From contig WRBH01000004.1 in the NCBI GenBank assembly GCA_009784665.1, forward strand, positions 1-47,725: DNA of 47,725 nt, written 5' to 3'. The stretch comes from Bacillota bacterium. Lineage in GTDB: Bacteria > Bacillota > Clostridia > Christensenellales > UBA1242. Below the pieces are notes generated by a model, which saw only the letters and a program-made list of their open reading frames with translations, searched no databases and had not been told where the DNA came from. Shown here in pieces: positions 18,142-28,156 of this stretch; the stretch's first letter is position 1; every line of letters begins with the position of its first letter. The translations under genes were made by a program, and so were the position numbers.

Positions 18142-19371
18142 GTGAGAAGGCGAAGGGCATACTTCAAGACGATAAACAGAATGTTCGCTACGAACAAGGT
18201 GAGATTATTTTTGATTGCAGCGATGACAATGATAAGCGTCGCAATGGTCAGTGGTATTGGTTCGGTTCCTCCGCGTATGAGGTATGCAATCGAGGCCGCC
18301 AGGGCGGCTGGGACGCACACCGAGGAGAATTTAGGATTTATTTATATGCAGGCTTTGGGTATTGAGAGGATAAGTTTTGTGTTCCCCCTGTTTTTTATTG
18401 CCGTAACATGTTTGGTTGTGTTCATGACGATAACGCGAATGATCGAAAGTGAGAGGGGGCAGATTGGAACATTAAAGACTTTGGGGTATCGTCAAGACCA
18501 AATTGTTGCGAAGTATATTTTCTTTACCCTGGTTGCCTCCGTCATAGGGGTGGGACTTGGAATGTTGTTAGGGCATTATGGTATGGCGTCCGTTATATTT
18601 CATTCAATCCGAAATTTCTATGGGTTGCCAAATGTTGCGGATAATGTGCCTCTTGTGGGTTTAACAATTATGCTTGTAATGGTTGCGTTTTCACTTGCCG
18701 TGACGGGGTTTACAGCACTGCATGTTGCAAGGCATCGGCCATCAAAGTTGCTGATGGGCAAATCCCCAAAGGTCGGGGGGAAGATATTGCTTGAGAGGAT
18801 TCCGTTTATTTGGAGGCCTCTGCCGTTCAGGTACAAGTCCAGCCTTAGGAATATTTTCAGATATAGAGTTCGTTTTTTCATGACAGTGTTTTCTATGATG
18901 TTTTCGACTGCTTTGGTATTTTGTGGAATGGCACTAAGTTTCGCAATAGCCTTGTCGGAACCAGCAATGATAGACACAATCAGGCCTATATCGACGATTA
19001 TAGTTCTGGCGGCGATTTTCCTGAATGCTATGGTGATCTATAATATTACAAACATCAATATTGACGAGAGAAAGCGGGAAATAGCGACACTCAAAGTTCT
19101 GGGGTACAGACCTTTGGAAGTTTGTGGCTATGTGTTTAGGGAGATATTCTTGCTTACCATTATTGGTGTCGCGTTTGGTCTGCCTGCGGGGTACTTTGTG
19201 ATGGATTTCTTTTTCCAGTATCTGGAATTTGGTGGAATTCAGTATGTTAATTGGTATGTTTGGATTATAACCCTGGTGCTTAGCTTTGTGTCTCTTGCTA
19301 TGGCTGATTTATTGTTGTTTAAAAAAATTCATAAGATTGACATGAATACCAGTCTCAAGGTTGTGGAGTGA
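18142..19371 (+). CDS. FtsX-like ABC transporter permease
   Basis: ESERGQIGTLKTLGYRQDQIVAKYIFFTL and DERKREIATLKVLGYRPLEVCGYVFREIFLL; multiple TMs. Confidence 0.85.
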   Translation: MRRRRAYFKTINRMFATNKVRLFLIAAMTMISVAMVSGIGSVPPRMRYAIEAARAAGTHTEENLGFIYMQALGIERISFVFPLFFIAVTCLVVFMTITRMIESERGQIGTLKTLGYRQDQIVAKYIFFTLVASVIGVGLGMLLGHYGMASVIFHSIRNFYGLPNVADNVPLVGLTIMLVMVAFSLAVTGFTALHVARHRPSKLLMGKSPKVGGKILLERIPFIWRPLPFRYKSSLRNIFRYRVRFFMTVFSMMFSTALVFCGMALSFAIALSEPAMIDTIRPISTIIVLAAIFLNAMVIYNITNINIDERKREIATLKVLGYRPLEVCGYVFREIFLLTIIGVAFGLPAGYFVMDFFFQYLEFGGIQYVNWYVWIITLVLSFVSLAMADLLLFKKIHKIDMNTSLKVVE

Positions 19372-19426
19372 TGATTTTCGTATAAATATGCTTGCATATT
19401 CGACATAATCCGAGCTACACTAAATC

Positions 19427-22400
19427 GTGAGAACAAATAGGTTTCGTCTTTTTGCCTTCCTGTTTGCAGGCATCTTTGTATTCTGTGCCGTCGTGATGGG
19501 GGTGGTTCTTGTAGGTCCTGGGAGTTCTACGGATGTACAGGCCCAGACAATTAATACGCATGGTATTCCAGTGACATTTACAGGTTCTGTTGCGGGGTCA
19601 TCCCCGACTGCGACAGGCACAGGGAGTACCGCTCCTTACGGACCGTTTAATCATACTTTTGGTGGTCCTATGACAATCATTACTGTTTCTGTGGGTGAAG
19701 GGTTCCGAATAACAAGTGCGACTGCCTCGGGTACTATTACGGCTTTCGCCTCGGGAAGTTGGTTTATGGGCTCAGGCAGCAGCGGTCCATGGACCGTAGG
19801 ATGGCCGCAAAGTCATAATGTTCATGCCGAAGTACGGACTTCGGGGAATATAGTAGTTTCTAGTGTTTGGACCAGTGCAAGTAGCAGCACCAGCATTGCA
19901 GCTAACGGAAGGTCGGCTACTATAACTATAAATCTTCAGGTTTCCACAAGCTTTGGTACTGGAGGAGCTCCTGGTTTTGGCAGTGGTAGCGGCAGCGGTA
20001 CCGTCAGCGGTATTAATGTCGCCGTGGCACAAGACCCGCCAAGAGCAGTAACCTGGAATACCGGCGGCGGAACCTGGAGTAATGCTTTACCAAGTGGTAT
20101 TACTGGAGGAGGTAATGGCACAAGCACCGCTAGATCCAGTTCCGAGAATATAGGTTCAACACTTGCTGACAATCGCCCAGGAACCTTGACTCGTTCAGGA
20201 TTTAACTTTAACGGCTGGTCTCCTGCTGGTGCGGTTCCGGAAGGGTCGGGTGCATGGGCACGGACGGCTCAGTGGACGGCTATACCTGTGACCAATGTTA
20301 ATGCCAGCGTCACTTTCCGACGAACAGATACTAATGCCACCCAAAATGTCAGTCGAACAGTTCCACAGAATACTAATCAATCATTTTCTCAACCTTTCCC
20401 GGCACAAACCCCACCAGCGAATCATACTTGGGGTGGATGGAGCCCGGCCTCCGTCACCGTTAATGTAGGAAATGGTGGAAACAGGGGGACATTTGATGTT
20501 TCTCCTGTGTTTAATCGAATAAATCATACTATTACATGGAACACGGGCGGGGGAACTTGGGCTAACGCTTTGCCCGCTGGTGTATCTGGCGGAGCAATCA
20601 ACACCGCAACCAACAGAACCAGTCCTGAGGGGCAGGGGTTGACCCCAACCGATTCGCGTCCTGGAATTCTGACTCGCCCTGGGTGGCGATTTACGGGATG
20701 GAGTCCATCTGGAGTTGTTTCTAGCGCCCACACTCGAACTGCCCAATGGGTGCAGCAGCATACAGTAACTTGGAACACAGGAGCTACTGATGCGGTATGG
20801 GTAACGGCTCCGCCATCTGGTGCAACGGGCGGTGCCATTAGCACCGCAGCCAATCGAACAAGTGTCCATGATGTAAATACTATACCAGTTGCTACAATAC
20901 CTGGGGCGTTAGGTAGAGAAGGGTATTCCTTTGATGGTTGGAGTCCTGCCGTCACAGCTGTCTCAGGGGCTAGAACACACACCGCACAATGGCGGCGAAA
21001 TTTTGGAAATCTGCCTGCAGATCCAAACCCAATCCCCGAAAATTGGGAACGCGGCTGGAATATACTTCGCCTTCACTTTGGGGCTGGGAACGCGGCGTCA
21101 ACACCACTGCCTGGCTTTGACTTGAACGAGAATGGTTCAACTGCAACACGATTCTATGAACCTACAAGTGAATCTTCCAGGCAATTGCCAACAGTTGAAC
21201 AAATGAACGCATGGGCTGCAAATGAACAAAGTCTTGTAAACCACAGATTCCTTGGTTGGTACACAAACCCAAATTGGAATGTGGCAACAGGTCAACGAGT
21301 TACACAAATTCCTGCAGGATTAACGGGGGTATTACGCTATTACGCACGCTGGACGAATCAGTGGCTGATGGATTATATCTCCGCGGGACATGCTCACTCT
21401 TTAGGTATTCGTGACGGTCAATTGTGGGCCTGGGGGCAAAACTCCTTCGGTCGAACAGGGCTAGGCATTAATTCAGGTAATACCCTTGTCCCAACCCGAG
21501 TTGGAACTGCATCAAATTGGGCGTCTGTTTCGGCGGGGATTTGGCATTCGCTAGCCGTGACTACTGATGGTCAATTGTGGGCGTGGGGGGATAACATGTT
21601 CGGCGAAATAGGGTTAAATATCGAGGGCGGTAACTCACTTGTCCCAACCCGAGTTGGAACTGCATCAAATTGGGCATCTGTTTCGGCGGGTAATCGCTTT
21701 TCGTTGGCCGTGACTACTAATGGTCAATTATGGGCTTGGGGGCATAATCATTCAGGGCAAACAGGGTTAAATTTGCCTGGTATACACAGCGTTCTCACCC
21801 CAACACGAGTTGGAACGGCATCAAATTGGGCATCTGTTTCGGCGAGTTGTGGTGCTCACTCGCTGGCTGTGACTACAGATGGTCAATTATGGGCTTGGGG
21901 GCTGGGTAATTCTGGTCAAACAGGATTAAATATCGAGGGAGGTGGCACCGTCACCCTCGTTCCAACACGAGTTGGAACTGCAACAAATTGGGCGTCTGTT
22001 TCAGCGGGTAGTTTCCACTCGCTAGCCGTGACTGCCGATGGCCAATTGTGGTCATGGGGGGCTAACACTAATGGCGAAACAGGATTAAATATTCAAGGAA
22101 ACACTGTTGTTCCGACTCGTGTCGGAGTGGCATCAAATTGGGCGTCTGTCTCGGCGGGCAGTTGGCATTCACTTGCCGTGACTGTCGATGGTCAATTATG
22201 GGCCTGGGGGTCTAACGACAATGGCAAAACAGGCTTAAATATCGAGGGAGGTAACACTCTTATTCCAACACGAGTCGGAACGGCATCAAATTGGGTGTCT
22301 GTATCGGCGGGCAGTTGGCACTCTATTGCTGTTATAACCGACGATCAAATATGGGCCTGGGGGTCTAACGCCTTTGGGCGGACAGGGATGAGTACCGTTG

Positions 22401-22441
22401 CGGGCAACACCCTCGTCCCGCATGATATACCCATATCCTGA
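19427..22441 (+). CDS. Secreted InlB B-repeat/RCC1-repeat protein, paralog 1
   Basis: N-terminal hydrophobic anchor; repeats VTWNTGGGTW...FxGWSP; about seven SLAVTTDGQLWAWGxNxxGxTGL RCC1 repeats. Confidence 0.88.
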   Translation: MRTNRFRLFAFLFAGIFVFCAVVMGVVLVGPGSSTDVQAQTINTHGIPVTFTGSVAGSSPTATGTGSTAPYGPFNHTFGGPMTIITVSVGEGFRITSATASGTITAFASGSWFMGSGSSGPWTVGWPQSHNVHAEVRTSGNIVVSSVWTSASSSTSIAANGRSATITINLQVSTSFGTGGAPGFGSGSGSGTVSGINVAVAQDPPRAVTWNTGGGTWSNALPSGITGGGNGTSTARSSSENIGSTLADNRPGTLTRSGFNFNGWSPAGAVPEGSGAWARTAQWTAIPVTNVNASVTFRRTDTNATQNVSRTVPQNTNQSFSQPFPAQTPPANHTWGGWSPASVTVNVGNGGNRGTFDVSPVFNRINHTITWNTGGGTWANALPAGVSGGAINTATNRTSPEGQGLTPTDSRPGILTRPGWRFTGWSPSGVVSSAHTRTAQWVQQHTVTWNTGATDAVWVTAPPSGATGGAISTAANRTSVHDVNTIPVATIPGALGREGYSFDGWSPAVTAVSGARTHTAQWRRNFGNLPADPNPIPENWERGWNILRLHFGAGNAASTPLPGFDLNENGSTATRFYEPTSESSRQLPTVEQMNAWAANEQSLVNHRFLGWYTNPNWNVATGQRVTQIPAGLTGVLRYYARWTNQWLMDYISAGHAHSLGIRDGQLWAWGQNSFGRTGLGINSGNTLVPTRVGTASNWASVSAGIWHSLAVTTDGQLWAWGDNMFGEIGLNIEGGNSLVPTRVGTASNWASVSAGNRFSLAVTTNGQLWAWGHNHSGQTGLNLPGIHSVLTPTRVGTASNWASVSASCGAHSLAVTTDGQLWAWGLGNSGQTGLNIEGGGTVTLVPTRVGTATNWASVSAGSFHSLAVTADGQLWSWGANTNGETGLNIQGNTVVPTRVGVASNWASVSAGSWHSLAVTVDGQLWAWGSNDNGKTGLNIEGGNTLIPTRVGTASNWVSVSAGSWHSIAVITDDQIWAWGSNAFGRTGMSTVAGNTLVPHDIPIS
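21400..22440 (+). repeat. Tandem RCC1-encoding DNA repeats, about 150-bp period, about 7 copies
   Basis: Recurrent GGTCAATT(A/G)TGGGC...GAGTTGGAACTGCATCAAATTGGGC(A/G)TCTGTTTCGGCGGG. Confidence 0.85.
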
Positions 22442-22508
22442 ATTAATGTGATATCAACTACTGGAAATAGTAGTTGCATAATCGACATAATCCGAGTTAC
22501 AATAAATC

Positions 22509-25500
22509 ATGGCTAATAAATTTAGACTTTTTGGATTTATGTTCGCAGGTGTTTTTGTATTCTGTGCCGTCGTTGCGGGGGTGGTCTTGTATACCTCGGG
22601 AGGGCAGGATAATGTGGAGGCGACTGGGCCTCTTCAGATGCCTATCGCCCAGATAGCCAGCGGAGAGACGCAAGCGTTCGCAGTAACTCAGAGCGGTCAA
22701 CTGTGGGGGTGGGGGGCTATAGGAGGGTCTGTCGCAGGGCAGCAAGCTCATGTCTTCCCAACAAGAATTGGTACGGCGACTAATTGGGCAAATGTATCAA
22801 CAACTGGTGGGTCAATACATGCAACAACAACGAATGGTCAGATCTGGGGTTGGGGGGCCAATAACAGAGGGCAGGTAGGGGATGGAACAACTACTCCTAG
22901 ACTAAACCCTGTTCGCGTCGGAACGGCAAGTAATTGGTCGCAAGTTGCGTCTGGATTAGGGCATGTCCTTGCATTGACAACAACTGGCCAGCTTTGGGCG
23001 TGGGGCATGAACGACAACGGTCAGGTCGGTGATGGCACAAGAGTAGATCGTCTTTCTCCTGTTCGAATCGGAACGGCCAGTGATTGGGCGTATATTTCGG
23101 CTGGCTGGGGTACTTCTTTTGCAATTAACACAAGTGGGCAACTTTGGGCTTGGGGTGATAACAGGAGTGATCCTTTTGCTGAAATCGGTGGAAGTCTGGG
23201 TTTAGGGTCTGATTTATTTGTGCGCTTGAATCCAGTGCGTGTTGGAACTGCAACAAACTGGGCAACGGTTTCGGCGGGTGGGGGATACGCACTTGCCACA
23301 ACCACGAATGGCCAACTTTGGGGTTGGGGTAGAAACACAGCAGGTCAGATTGGTGATGGTACTTTAACTAACCGCATGGTGCCTACCCGAATCGGTGCAG
23401 CATCTAATTGGGCGAGGGTTTCAGCAGGTGGAAATGCTGGGTCGGTTATTCCATCTGGGGGCTCTTCGTCTGCGATAACTACGACTGGGCAGCTATGGAC
23501 TTGGGGTTGGAATGCCTGGGGACAGATTGGTGATGGCACAACCGTTAATCGCCATTCTCCTGTTCGAATAGGATCGGCTTCGAACTGGACTCGTACTGTA
23601 TCAGGTTGGTGGGACACTTCGGCAATTAATTCGACTGGCCAGTTATTTAGATGGGGGAATGCAGCGTTTGCTAGTAACGGGCATGGAACTGTCGTTTTAG
23701 AGAGTGTGCAAGGTGGTGGACATCAGCTGGCCGAGAGGACGGTCTATTCGCACACCCCTAGACAAGTTTATATTCCACCAATGCGTGGAGTTATGTGGGA
23801 TGCCGGTCTTGGCAGATTCCCAAGTTCTCCGACAAATGCATGGCTGGCGACATCTATGCATCATCAAGGTACTATCCCGGCTCCGCCTGAGCAACCAGTT
23901 AGGGATGGATTTAATTTCGCAGGGTGGACCCCTGCACTGACAGCAATGGGGGCCACACACCGTACACACACAGCCCTTTGGACGGCGATAGCAAACAATG
24001 TTGTTTCTGTGATTATAAACGAGCCTGGGGCAGGAACAGTCACTGGAAGTGGGACCTTTGCACAAGGCAGCTCAGGTCATTCAATCACCGCAGCAGCGGC
24101 AGCAGGGTGGCAATTCACTAACTGGACATTGGTAGCGGGGACAGGCACTGTGATTGCTAATGTTAACTCGGCAAATACAACATTTACAATGGGAAGTAAC
24201 AATGCGACAATCAGGGCTAACTTCACACGAATTACTCATGCAGTTACCGTTACGGCGAATCCAACAAATGGGGGAAGCGTTACAGGTGGTGGGGCTCTGC
24301 AATTCGGTTTGACACGAAATCTTACTGCTAGTGCTAATGCAGGTTGGTTGTTCTCGCATTGGACAATCACAGGCTCGGGTTCGCTAAGCAATTCAGGTAT
24401 GGCAAACACAGTTCTTACTCAAGGTAATGGTGCGACGACGGCTACTGCTCACTTTATACTTGGCTATGGCCAAATTCCACCGGATCCTAATCCTCAACCC
24501 GAAAACTGGGAGCGTGGCTGGAATATTCTTCGCCTTCATTTTGGTGCAGGTAATGCGGCGATGACCGCATTGCCGGGTTTTGATATGAATGAAAATGCTT
24601 CAACAGCAACACGATTCTATGACCCTGCGTCGGCCTTGACAAGGCAGTTACCGACGGTTCAACAAATGAACGCATGGGCGGCGAACGAACCAAGTTTTAC
24701 TAACCACAGGTTCGTTGGATGGTACACCAATCCAAACTGGAATGTTGCAACTGGGCAACGCGTGACCGAGATTACTGCAGGTCTGACAGGTGTTATTAGG
24801 TATTATGCTAGATGGACAAATCAGTTTGTGTTGACTGAGGTGTCAGCAGGTGCAGGGGGTTGGGGAGGAAGTGCCCTGACTGATCAAGGCGAAATTGTGG
24901 TTTGGGGCAACAGTAGTTCAGGGAATCTAGGTGTGCCAGTAGGAGCAGGTACTGGGAGGCCACTCCGAATGGGAACCCGGACAGATTGGGCTCAACTTGC
25001 CAGAGGTAGTCACCATGGTCTTGGTGTAACCACAGATGGTGAACTATGGTCGTGGGGTTGGAATTATCGAGGACAGCTTGGTGATGGTACTACACTAAGA
25101 AAAAATCATCCAGTACGAATTGGAACTAGAACTGATTGGGCGTATGTTTCGGCGTCGGGGGATATTTCGTTTGCCATAACGACAGGTGGTCAGCTTTGGG
25201 TATGGGGTGCCAACACAGGGGCAACAGGGACAGGAATTGCTCTGGGCACTGATATATTGGTACCAACCCGAGTTGGAACGGCAAGTAATTGGGCTAGAGT
25301 TTTCTCAGGCTGGGATCAGACTTATGCAATAACTACTAATGGCCAGTTATGGGCTTGGGGTTCTAATTGGTGGGGTAGATTAGGTATTGGAGTGGAGCCA
25401 AGCCCTAATACTGGGCCAGGGACAATTGTTCCTTTCCCTGTCAGGGTAGGAACACGGAGCGATTGGGTGACGGTTGCAGGTGGGGGTAGCTCTAGTGCGA

Positions 25501-25940
25501 CCCTTGCAATAAATGCAGGTGGTGAGTTATGGGCTTGGGGTTCTAATTGGTGGGGTGGTACAGGGTTAGGTACTGACTCTGGTAACGCCATTGTCCCGAC
25601 GCGAGTAGGTACGGCAAGTAACTGGGCATCTATTTCGGCGGCTCAAGGACATAGTTTTGCTATAACAACAACAGGTGAGCTGTGGGCTTGGGGGAGGAAT
25701 GAAGGTGGGCGAACTGGTCTAGGGCTTGATGCTGGAGTTACTCTAGTCCCGACGCGAGTTGGTACAGCCAGTAATTGGGCTAGGGTATCAGCACAGATGG
25801 ATAGTGTTCAACATGGGAGAGGTATAGCAATTACGGAGAGTGGCGAACTATTCACTTGGGGAAGTGGTGAAGGATTAGGAGTACCCTTCTCCCCAGAGCC
25901 TACATTGGTGCCTACGCGGAGAGATCTGACGATTAGGTAG
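22509..25940 (+). CDS. Secreted RCC1/bacterial-repeat protein, paralog 2
   Basis: MANKFRLFGFMFAGVFVFCAVVAGVVL; RCC1 repeats at both ends flanking GWQFTNWT/GWLFSHWT repeats and the PENWERGWNILRLHFGAGNAA module. Confidence 0.88.
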   Translation: MANKFRLFGFMFAGVFVFCAVVAGVVLYTSGGQDNVEATGPLQMPIAQIASGETQAFAVTQSGQLWGWGAIGGSVAGQQAHVFPTRIGTATNWANVSTTGGSIHATTTNGQIWGWGANNRGQVGDGTTTPRLNPVRVGTASNWSQVASGLGHVLALTTTGQLWAWGMNDNGQVGDGTRVDRLSPVRIGTASDWAYISAGWGTSFAINTSGQLWAWGDNRSDPFAEIGGSLGLGSDLFVRLNPVRVGTATNWATVSAGGGYALATTTNGQLWGWGRNTAGQIGDGTLTNRMVPTRIGAASNWARVSAGGNAGSVIPSGGSSSAITTTGQLWTWGWNAWGQIGDGTTVNRHSPVRIGSASNWTRTVSGWWDTSAINSTGQLFRWGNAAFASNGHGTVVLESVQGGGHQLAERTVYSHTPRQVYIPPMRGVMWDAGLGRFPSSPTNAWLATSMHHQGTIPAPPEQPVRDGFNFAGWTPALTAMGATHRTHTALWTAIANNVVSVIINEPGAGTVTGSGTFAQGSSGHSITAAAAAGWQFTNWTLVAGTGTVIANVNSANTTFTMGSNNATIRANFTRITHAVTVTANPTNGGSVTGGGALQFGLTRNLTASANAGWLFSHWTITGSGSLSNSGMANTVLTQGNGATTATAHFILGYGQIPPDPNPQPENWERGWNILRLHFGAGNAAMTALPGFDMNENASTATRFYDPASALTRQLPTVQQMNAWAANEPSFTNHRFVGWYTNPNWNVATGQRVTEITAGLTGVIRYYARWTNQFVLTEVSAGAGGWGGSALTDQGEIVVWGNSSSGNLGVPVGAGTGRPLRMGTRTDWAQLARGSHHGLGVTTDGELWSWGWNYRGQLGDGTTLRKNHPVRIGTRTDWAYVSASGDISFAITTGGQLWVWGANTGATGTGIALGTDILVPTRVGTASNWARVFSGWDQTYAITTNGQLWAWGSNWWGRLGIGVEPSPNTGPGTIVPFPVRVGTRSDWVTVAGGGSSSATLAINAGGELWAWGSNWWGGTGLGTDSGNAIVPTRVGTASNWASISAAQGHSFAITTTGELWAWGRNEGGRTGLGLDAGVTLVPTRVGTASNWARVSAQMDSVQHGRGIAITESGELFTWGSGEGLGVPFSPEPTLVPTRRDLTIR

Positions 25941-26211
25941 ATTTGATTGTAAGGGTTAGTGTATTGGTGGCTTTGTCTTCTTGAACCTCGACTTGACGAG
26001 CGTTTTTAACCTCGACACGGACTTTCCCGAATTTAAAGGAAAACTTCTCGGGTTGTACTCGTGGTGTTGGAATCTGGGCGATTGGAGGTACGATAATAGG
26101 GGCAACAGGTCTTTGGCTTCGTTCACGGGTACAGCAGGCATGTTGGTGTCTGTTCGGATGTGGCCATACAAAGTGGCGGTTCTCTTCGTCGGTTATAATA
26201 AAGTTACTCAT
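25933..26211 (-). CDS. Hypothetical protein
   Basis: ORF MSNFIITDEENRHFV...; TATAATAATGCATG places -10 5 nt before the ATG. Confidence 0.5.
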   Translation of the reverse strand: MSNFIITDEENRHFVWPHPNRHQHACCTRERSQRPVAPIIVPPIAQIPTPRVQPEKFSFKFGKVRVEVKNARQVEVQEDKATNTLTLTIKST

Positions 26212-26265
26212 GCATTATTATATTTTTCGCTTGTGAAATTGGTGAGTAGGACATATACTTTGGGT

Positions 26266-27018
26266 ATGTATGTAGACTTATCGACATTCGAAGGAATCTT
26301 GTTTTTGGTTGCAAGTATTATGATACTGCCTGCAATTTTATTTGCCCTGTGGACACAGATGCGGGTTCAAAGTGCGTTTAATAATTACAGCCAGCACATG
26401 AGTATGACGGGCGAAACGGGATACACCGTAGCACGGAGGCTGTTGGATGCTAATGGTTGTGGTCATGTACAGATTGAGCTAACCCATGGTCATCTAAGCG
26501 ATCATTACGATCCACGCAAGAAGGTCGTAAGGTTGTCGGAGGGTGTACATAATTCATCGTCTCTGGCTGCACTAGGTGTTGCGGCACACGAGGTAGGGCA
26601 CGCAATCCAGGATCATACAGGCTATGTTCCGTTGAAAGTTCGTCAAATTGTTATAAAGACGACACGGCTTGTGAATGTAGCACTGTTGCCTCTGATTGTT
26701 ATTGGTATGATTGGTATGTTTATTGGATTAGGATTTATGAGTCAAGAGTTCTTCTTGTGGTTTGTTGTTGCCTTGGCGGTTATGTATGGATTTTCGTTTC
26801 TAATAAATGTAATTACACTACCTACTGAATTTGATGCATCACGAAGGGCAAAGAGAATGTTGGATGACGAGCGTATAATACAAGACCCCGCCGAGATGGA
26901 CGGGGTTAAACGGGTATTGGGTGCCGCTGCTATGACTTATGTCGCGGCGTTAGTGGTTAGTTTAGTTTTCCTTCTTCGGTTTGTTGCGTTGGCCCTGATG
27001 GCATCTCGAAGGCGTTAG
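26266..27018 (+). CDS. YugP-type zinc metallopeptidase (Zn_peptidase_2)
   Basis: ALGVAAHEVGHAIQDHTGYVPLKVR, LPTEFDASRRAKRML; start reset to MYVDLSTFEG by TTGTGA-17-TATACT-6 nt-ATG. Confidence 0.88.
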   Translation: MYVDLSTFEGILFLVASIMILPAILFALWTQMRVQSAFNNYSQHMSMTGETGYTVARRLLDANGCGHVQIELTHGHLSDHYDPRKKVVRLSEGVHNSSSLAALGVAAHEVGHAIQDHTGYVPLKVRQIVIKTTRLVNVALLPLIVIGMIGMFIGLGFMSQEFFLWFVVALAVMYGFSFLINVITLPTEFDASRRAKRMLDDERIIQDPAEMDGVKRVLGAAAMTYVAALVVSLVFLLRFVALALMASRRR

Positions 27019-27424
27019 GATACATCTTCAGGATTTCTGTGAAGGTTATCTTGTTAATTCCAATATTTTCCATTCGTTCGGCGAAAAGGTCGATTGCCCT
27101 TTGCAATTGTTGCTTTGCGGTTCGCATGGACACTTTAGGAATTATTGATTCATCACCGAAACAAAAGAACCGAATTAACTCAGCAGCCTTTGAAGGCATA
27201 TTAGCTACGAGTTGTTCGATTCTGTTATTTAGGACTATTAGTTTATCTTTTCGCTCCATCAGGTTAATCACTCGATCGATGATTGCATCTGCACTCATCA
27301 ACGAGTTATGGCATGCAATAATTGTGTTTCCAAATCGCTTTTCCTCCATGCGTATTTGGTGTTCTATCCGTTGTTTATTTTGCAGGAGCACTCGTGCTAC
27401 TACCCGTGCTTGGCTTAGAGTCAT
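26957..27424 (-). CDS. Hypothetical protein
   Basis: ORF; SD GGGGAG before MTLSQARVVARVLL; C-terminus overlaps the YugP-like gene tail-to-tail. Confidence 0.6.
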   Translation of the reverse strand: MTLSQARVVARVLLQNKQRIEHQIRMEEKRFGNTIIACHNSLMSADAIIDRVINLMERKDKLIVLNNRIEQLVANMPSKAAELIRFFCFGDESIIPKVSMRTAKQQLQRAIDLFAERMENIGINKITFTEILKMYPNAFEMPSGPTQQTEEGKLN

Positions 27425-27486
27425 ATGTTTTCTCCCCTTAACCCCCAACTTGCGTATGGATTGCCTTACGCAATTGTTATAAAATA

Positions 27487-28143
27487 CTATACTTCAGGGC
27501 CAGAGTCAATACTTGCCGGCAAAGTTAAACTCTGTGTTGAATTTTCCATCTTGTCTGATAATTCGCGAATAGTCTGAGCTATTTCGCGATATTGTTTTGA
27601 TTTGCCTATGCGGACGCGGCCAATTTCCTCGCCGTCCTTTATTTTTTGCAGATATTTGTTTATGCGTCCGACGGGGCGGACATATGCCTTGATTGTGAAG
27701 AGGAGAAACCCAAACCATAGGGCAAATAAACCAACCTGGGCAAGGAGAACCATAATTCCGAAACTGCCGCCTGTTGTTGCTGGGTCATCGCCCATAGCAA
27801 CACCTGCGGCCATAAATGGGGGTAGGAGGCGTCCTATTAATTGTGACGCCCCTAGGAAGACTGCAGTAGATCCTGCGGTCGTTAAAAACAGTCCACCTGC
27901 CACTGTCTTGCGACGCAGGAATTGGACGAATGAAATCAGTCCAAACAAAATTGCGAGGCACAAGGCGATAATCGCTGATGCAAAAATCCAGCCGTATCCA
28001 CTGTCCTCTGATGCTGCCATATTGCGGGTCGCCCAAAACAAAAAGATACTAAGCAATGTCAAGAAGACAAACATAGCGAAAAGCATTTTTGAAAGAACCC
28101 TTTTAGGCTTTTTTTCTTTTAGCTTTCGCTCTTCGTCACTCAC
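27487..28143 (-). CDS. Hypothetical membrane protein with HAMP-like C-terminus
   Basis: Several TMs; YVRPVGRINKYLQKIKDGEEIGRVRIGKSKQYREIAQTIRELSDKM. Confidence 0.6.
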   Translation of the reverse strand: MSDEERKLKEKKPKRVLSKMLFAMFVFLTLLSIFLFWATRNMAASEDSGYGWIFASAIIALCLAILFGLISFVQFLRRKTVAGGLFLTTAGSTAVFLGASQLIGRLLPPFMAAGVAMGDDPATTGGSFGIMVLLAQVGLFALWFGFLLFTIKAYVRPVGRINKYLQKIKDGEEIGRVRIGKSKQYREIAQTIRELSDKMENSTQSLTLPASIDSGPEV

Positions 28144-28156
28144 GCATTAGTATGTG

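Noticed and set aside
20381-20982. Minus-strand ORFs of 162 and 152 aa
   Set aside because: Shadow frames of the RCC1/InlB-repeat gene
21400-25900. CRISPR array in the repeat-rich region
   Set aside because: Repeats are in-frame, coding for RCC1 modules, with a ~150-bp period and no conserved spacers
25981-26265. N-terminal extension of the YugP-like ORF
   Set aside because: Overlaps an opposite-strand ORF, not membrane-like; a leaderless start at 26266 fits the family N-terminus
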